Source: Zoogloeaceae bacterium
GTDB taxonomy: Bacteria; Pseudomonadota; Gammaproteobacteria; Burkholderiales; Rhodocyclaceae
NCBI GenBank assembly: GCA_031267345.1
Contig: JAIRZG010000157.1
Span: 1 to 14,095, forward strand
DNA length: 14,095 nt
Reading direction: 5' to 3'
Below, in pieces: positions 13,683 to 14,095 of this stretch (position 1 is the first letter of the stretch; every line of letters begins with the position of its first letter). A program made the position numbers and the translations under genes. The notes below the pieces were generated by a model. It saw nothing but the letters and a program-made list of their open reading frames with translations, ran no database searches and was not told the DNA's origin.

Positions 13683-14095
13683 ATGGGGCATAAGCAGAAG
13701 CAGGAATTGGCGGCGGTGCGACAGGAGATTGATGACATTGACGCGCAACTGCTGGCGCTCCTGAACCGGCGGGCGCGTTGTGCGCAGCAGGTGGGCGTCA
13801 TCAAGGCGCGGCATGGCGCGGCGGATGCGGCGGCGAGCCATTACCGACCTGCGCGGGAAGCGGAGGTGTTGCGGCGTTTGCAGGATTTGAACGCGGGGCC
13901 GTTGCCGGATGAAAGCGTGACCTTTTTCTTCCGCGAGGTGATGTCCGCCTGTCTGTCGCTGGAAGAGCCGCTGGCGGTGGCCTTTCTTGGCCCTCTGGGC
14001 ACTTTTTCCGAATCCGCCGCCGTCAAGCAGTTTGGTCATGCGGCGCGTTTGTTGCCCTTTGCTTCCATTGATGAGGTGTTTCGGGAAGTGGAAGC
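13683..14095 (+). CDS. pheA: Bifunctional chorismate mutase/prephenate dehydratase, 3' partial
   Basis: The enzyme converts chorismate to prephenate and then phenylpyruvate in phenylalanine synthesis. The frame ATG GGG CAT (13683) runs to the right edge, giving 137 codons. Residues 10-90 are an AroQ-type mutase domain (AVRQEIDDIDAQLLALLNRR, then AQQVGVIKARHG, REAEVLRRL, FFREVMSACLSLEEP). From about 98 the dehydratase begins with VAFLGPLGTFSESAAVKQFG and a SIDEVFREVE stretch. The ACT regulatory domain lies beyond the edge. An ATG four bases earlier hits a stop after four codons and is rejected. It is divergent from the lipoprotein operon. Confidence 0.93.
   Translation, partial: MGHKQKQELAAVRQEIDDIDAQLLALLNRRARCAQQVGVIKARHGAADAAASHYRPAREAEVLRRLQDLNAGPLPDESVTFFFREVMSACLSLEEPLAVAFLGPLGTFSESAAVKQFGHAARLLPFASIDEVFREVE

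Noticed and set aside
1..14095. CRISPR arrays, rRNA genes, complete IS elements
   Set aside because: No regularly spaced direct repeats, no rRNA-like sequence, and only one transposase fragment without ends were seen.

Overview
The window looks like a betaproteobacterial chromosome. The evidence is the minus-strand order tig, clpP, clpX, lon, hup, tRNA-Val, a fused chorismate mutase/prephenate dehydratase gene (pheA), and the trio of a CsgG-like, a DUF4810 and a GNA1162/DUF799 lipoprotein. I cannot name the genus from sequence alone.

Left part (1 to about 2490, plus strand, accessory). This appears to be the distal end of an integron gene-cassette array. A DUF6714-like gene enters from the left edge, followed by an attC-like site (574-631), a small membrane-protein cassette (626-1171), a second attC-like site (1106-1177), and a third composite cassette. 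The third holds a 33-codon remnant resembling the start of an EcsC-family protein, then a markedly AT-rich pair of translationally coupled genes (1405-2117). After it lies a fragment of a YwqK/MORN-type protein on the minus strand. No closing attC is visible, and no integrase is in the window; with this cassette orientation it would lie to the left.

Middle part (2494 to 5026, all minus strand). A small NTF2-size lipoprotein overlaps the end of a SlyD-type peptidyl-prolyl isomerase. Next comes a receiver-GGDEF regulator in which both domains have lost their catalytic residues, with its own promoter. A tRNA-Val(UAC) sits six bases after the stop codon of an HU gene and is followed by a strong terminator.

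Proteostasis block (5434 to 11245, minus strand). Trigger factor, ClpP, ClpX and Lon are complete with all active-site motifs. A textbook sigma-32 heat-shock promoter lies in front of lon. Between lon and hup sits a 238-bp element with long terminal inverted repeats and a 10-bp target duplication, best explained as a MITE. Upstream of tig lies a fragment of an IS5-type transposase and a cluster of short palindromes.

Right part (11783 to end). Three consecutive lipoprotein genes (CsgG-like, DUF4810, GNA1162/DUF799) form an outer-envelope operon on the minus strand. It is divergent from pheA, which runs off the right edge.
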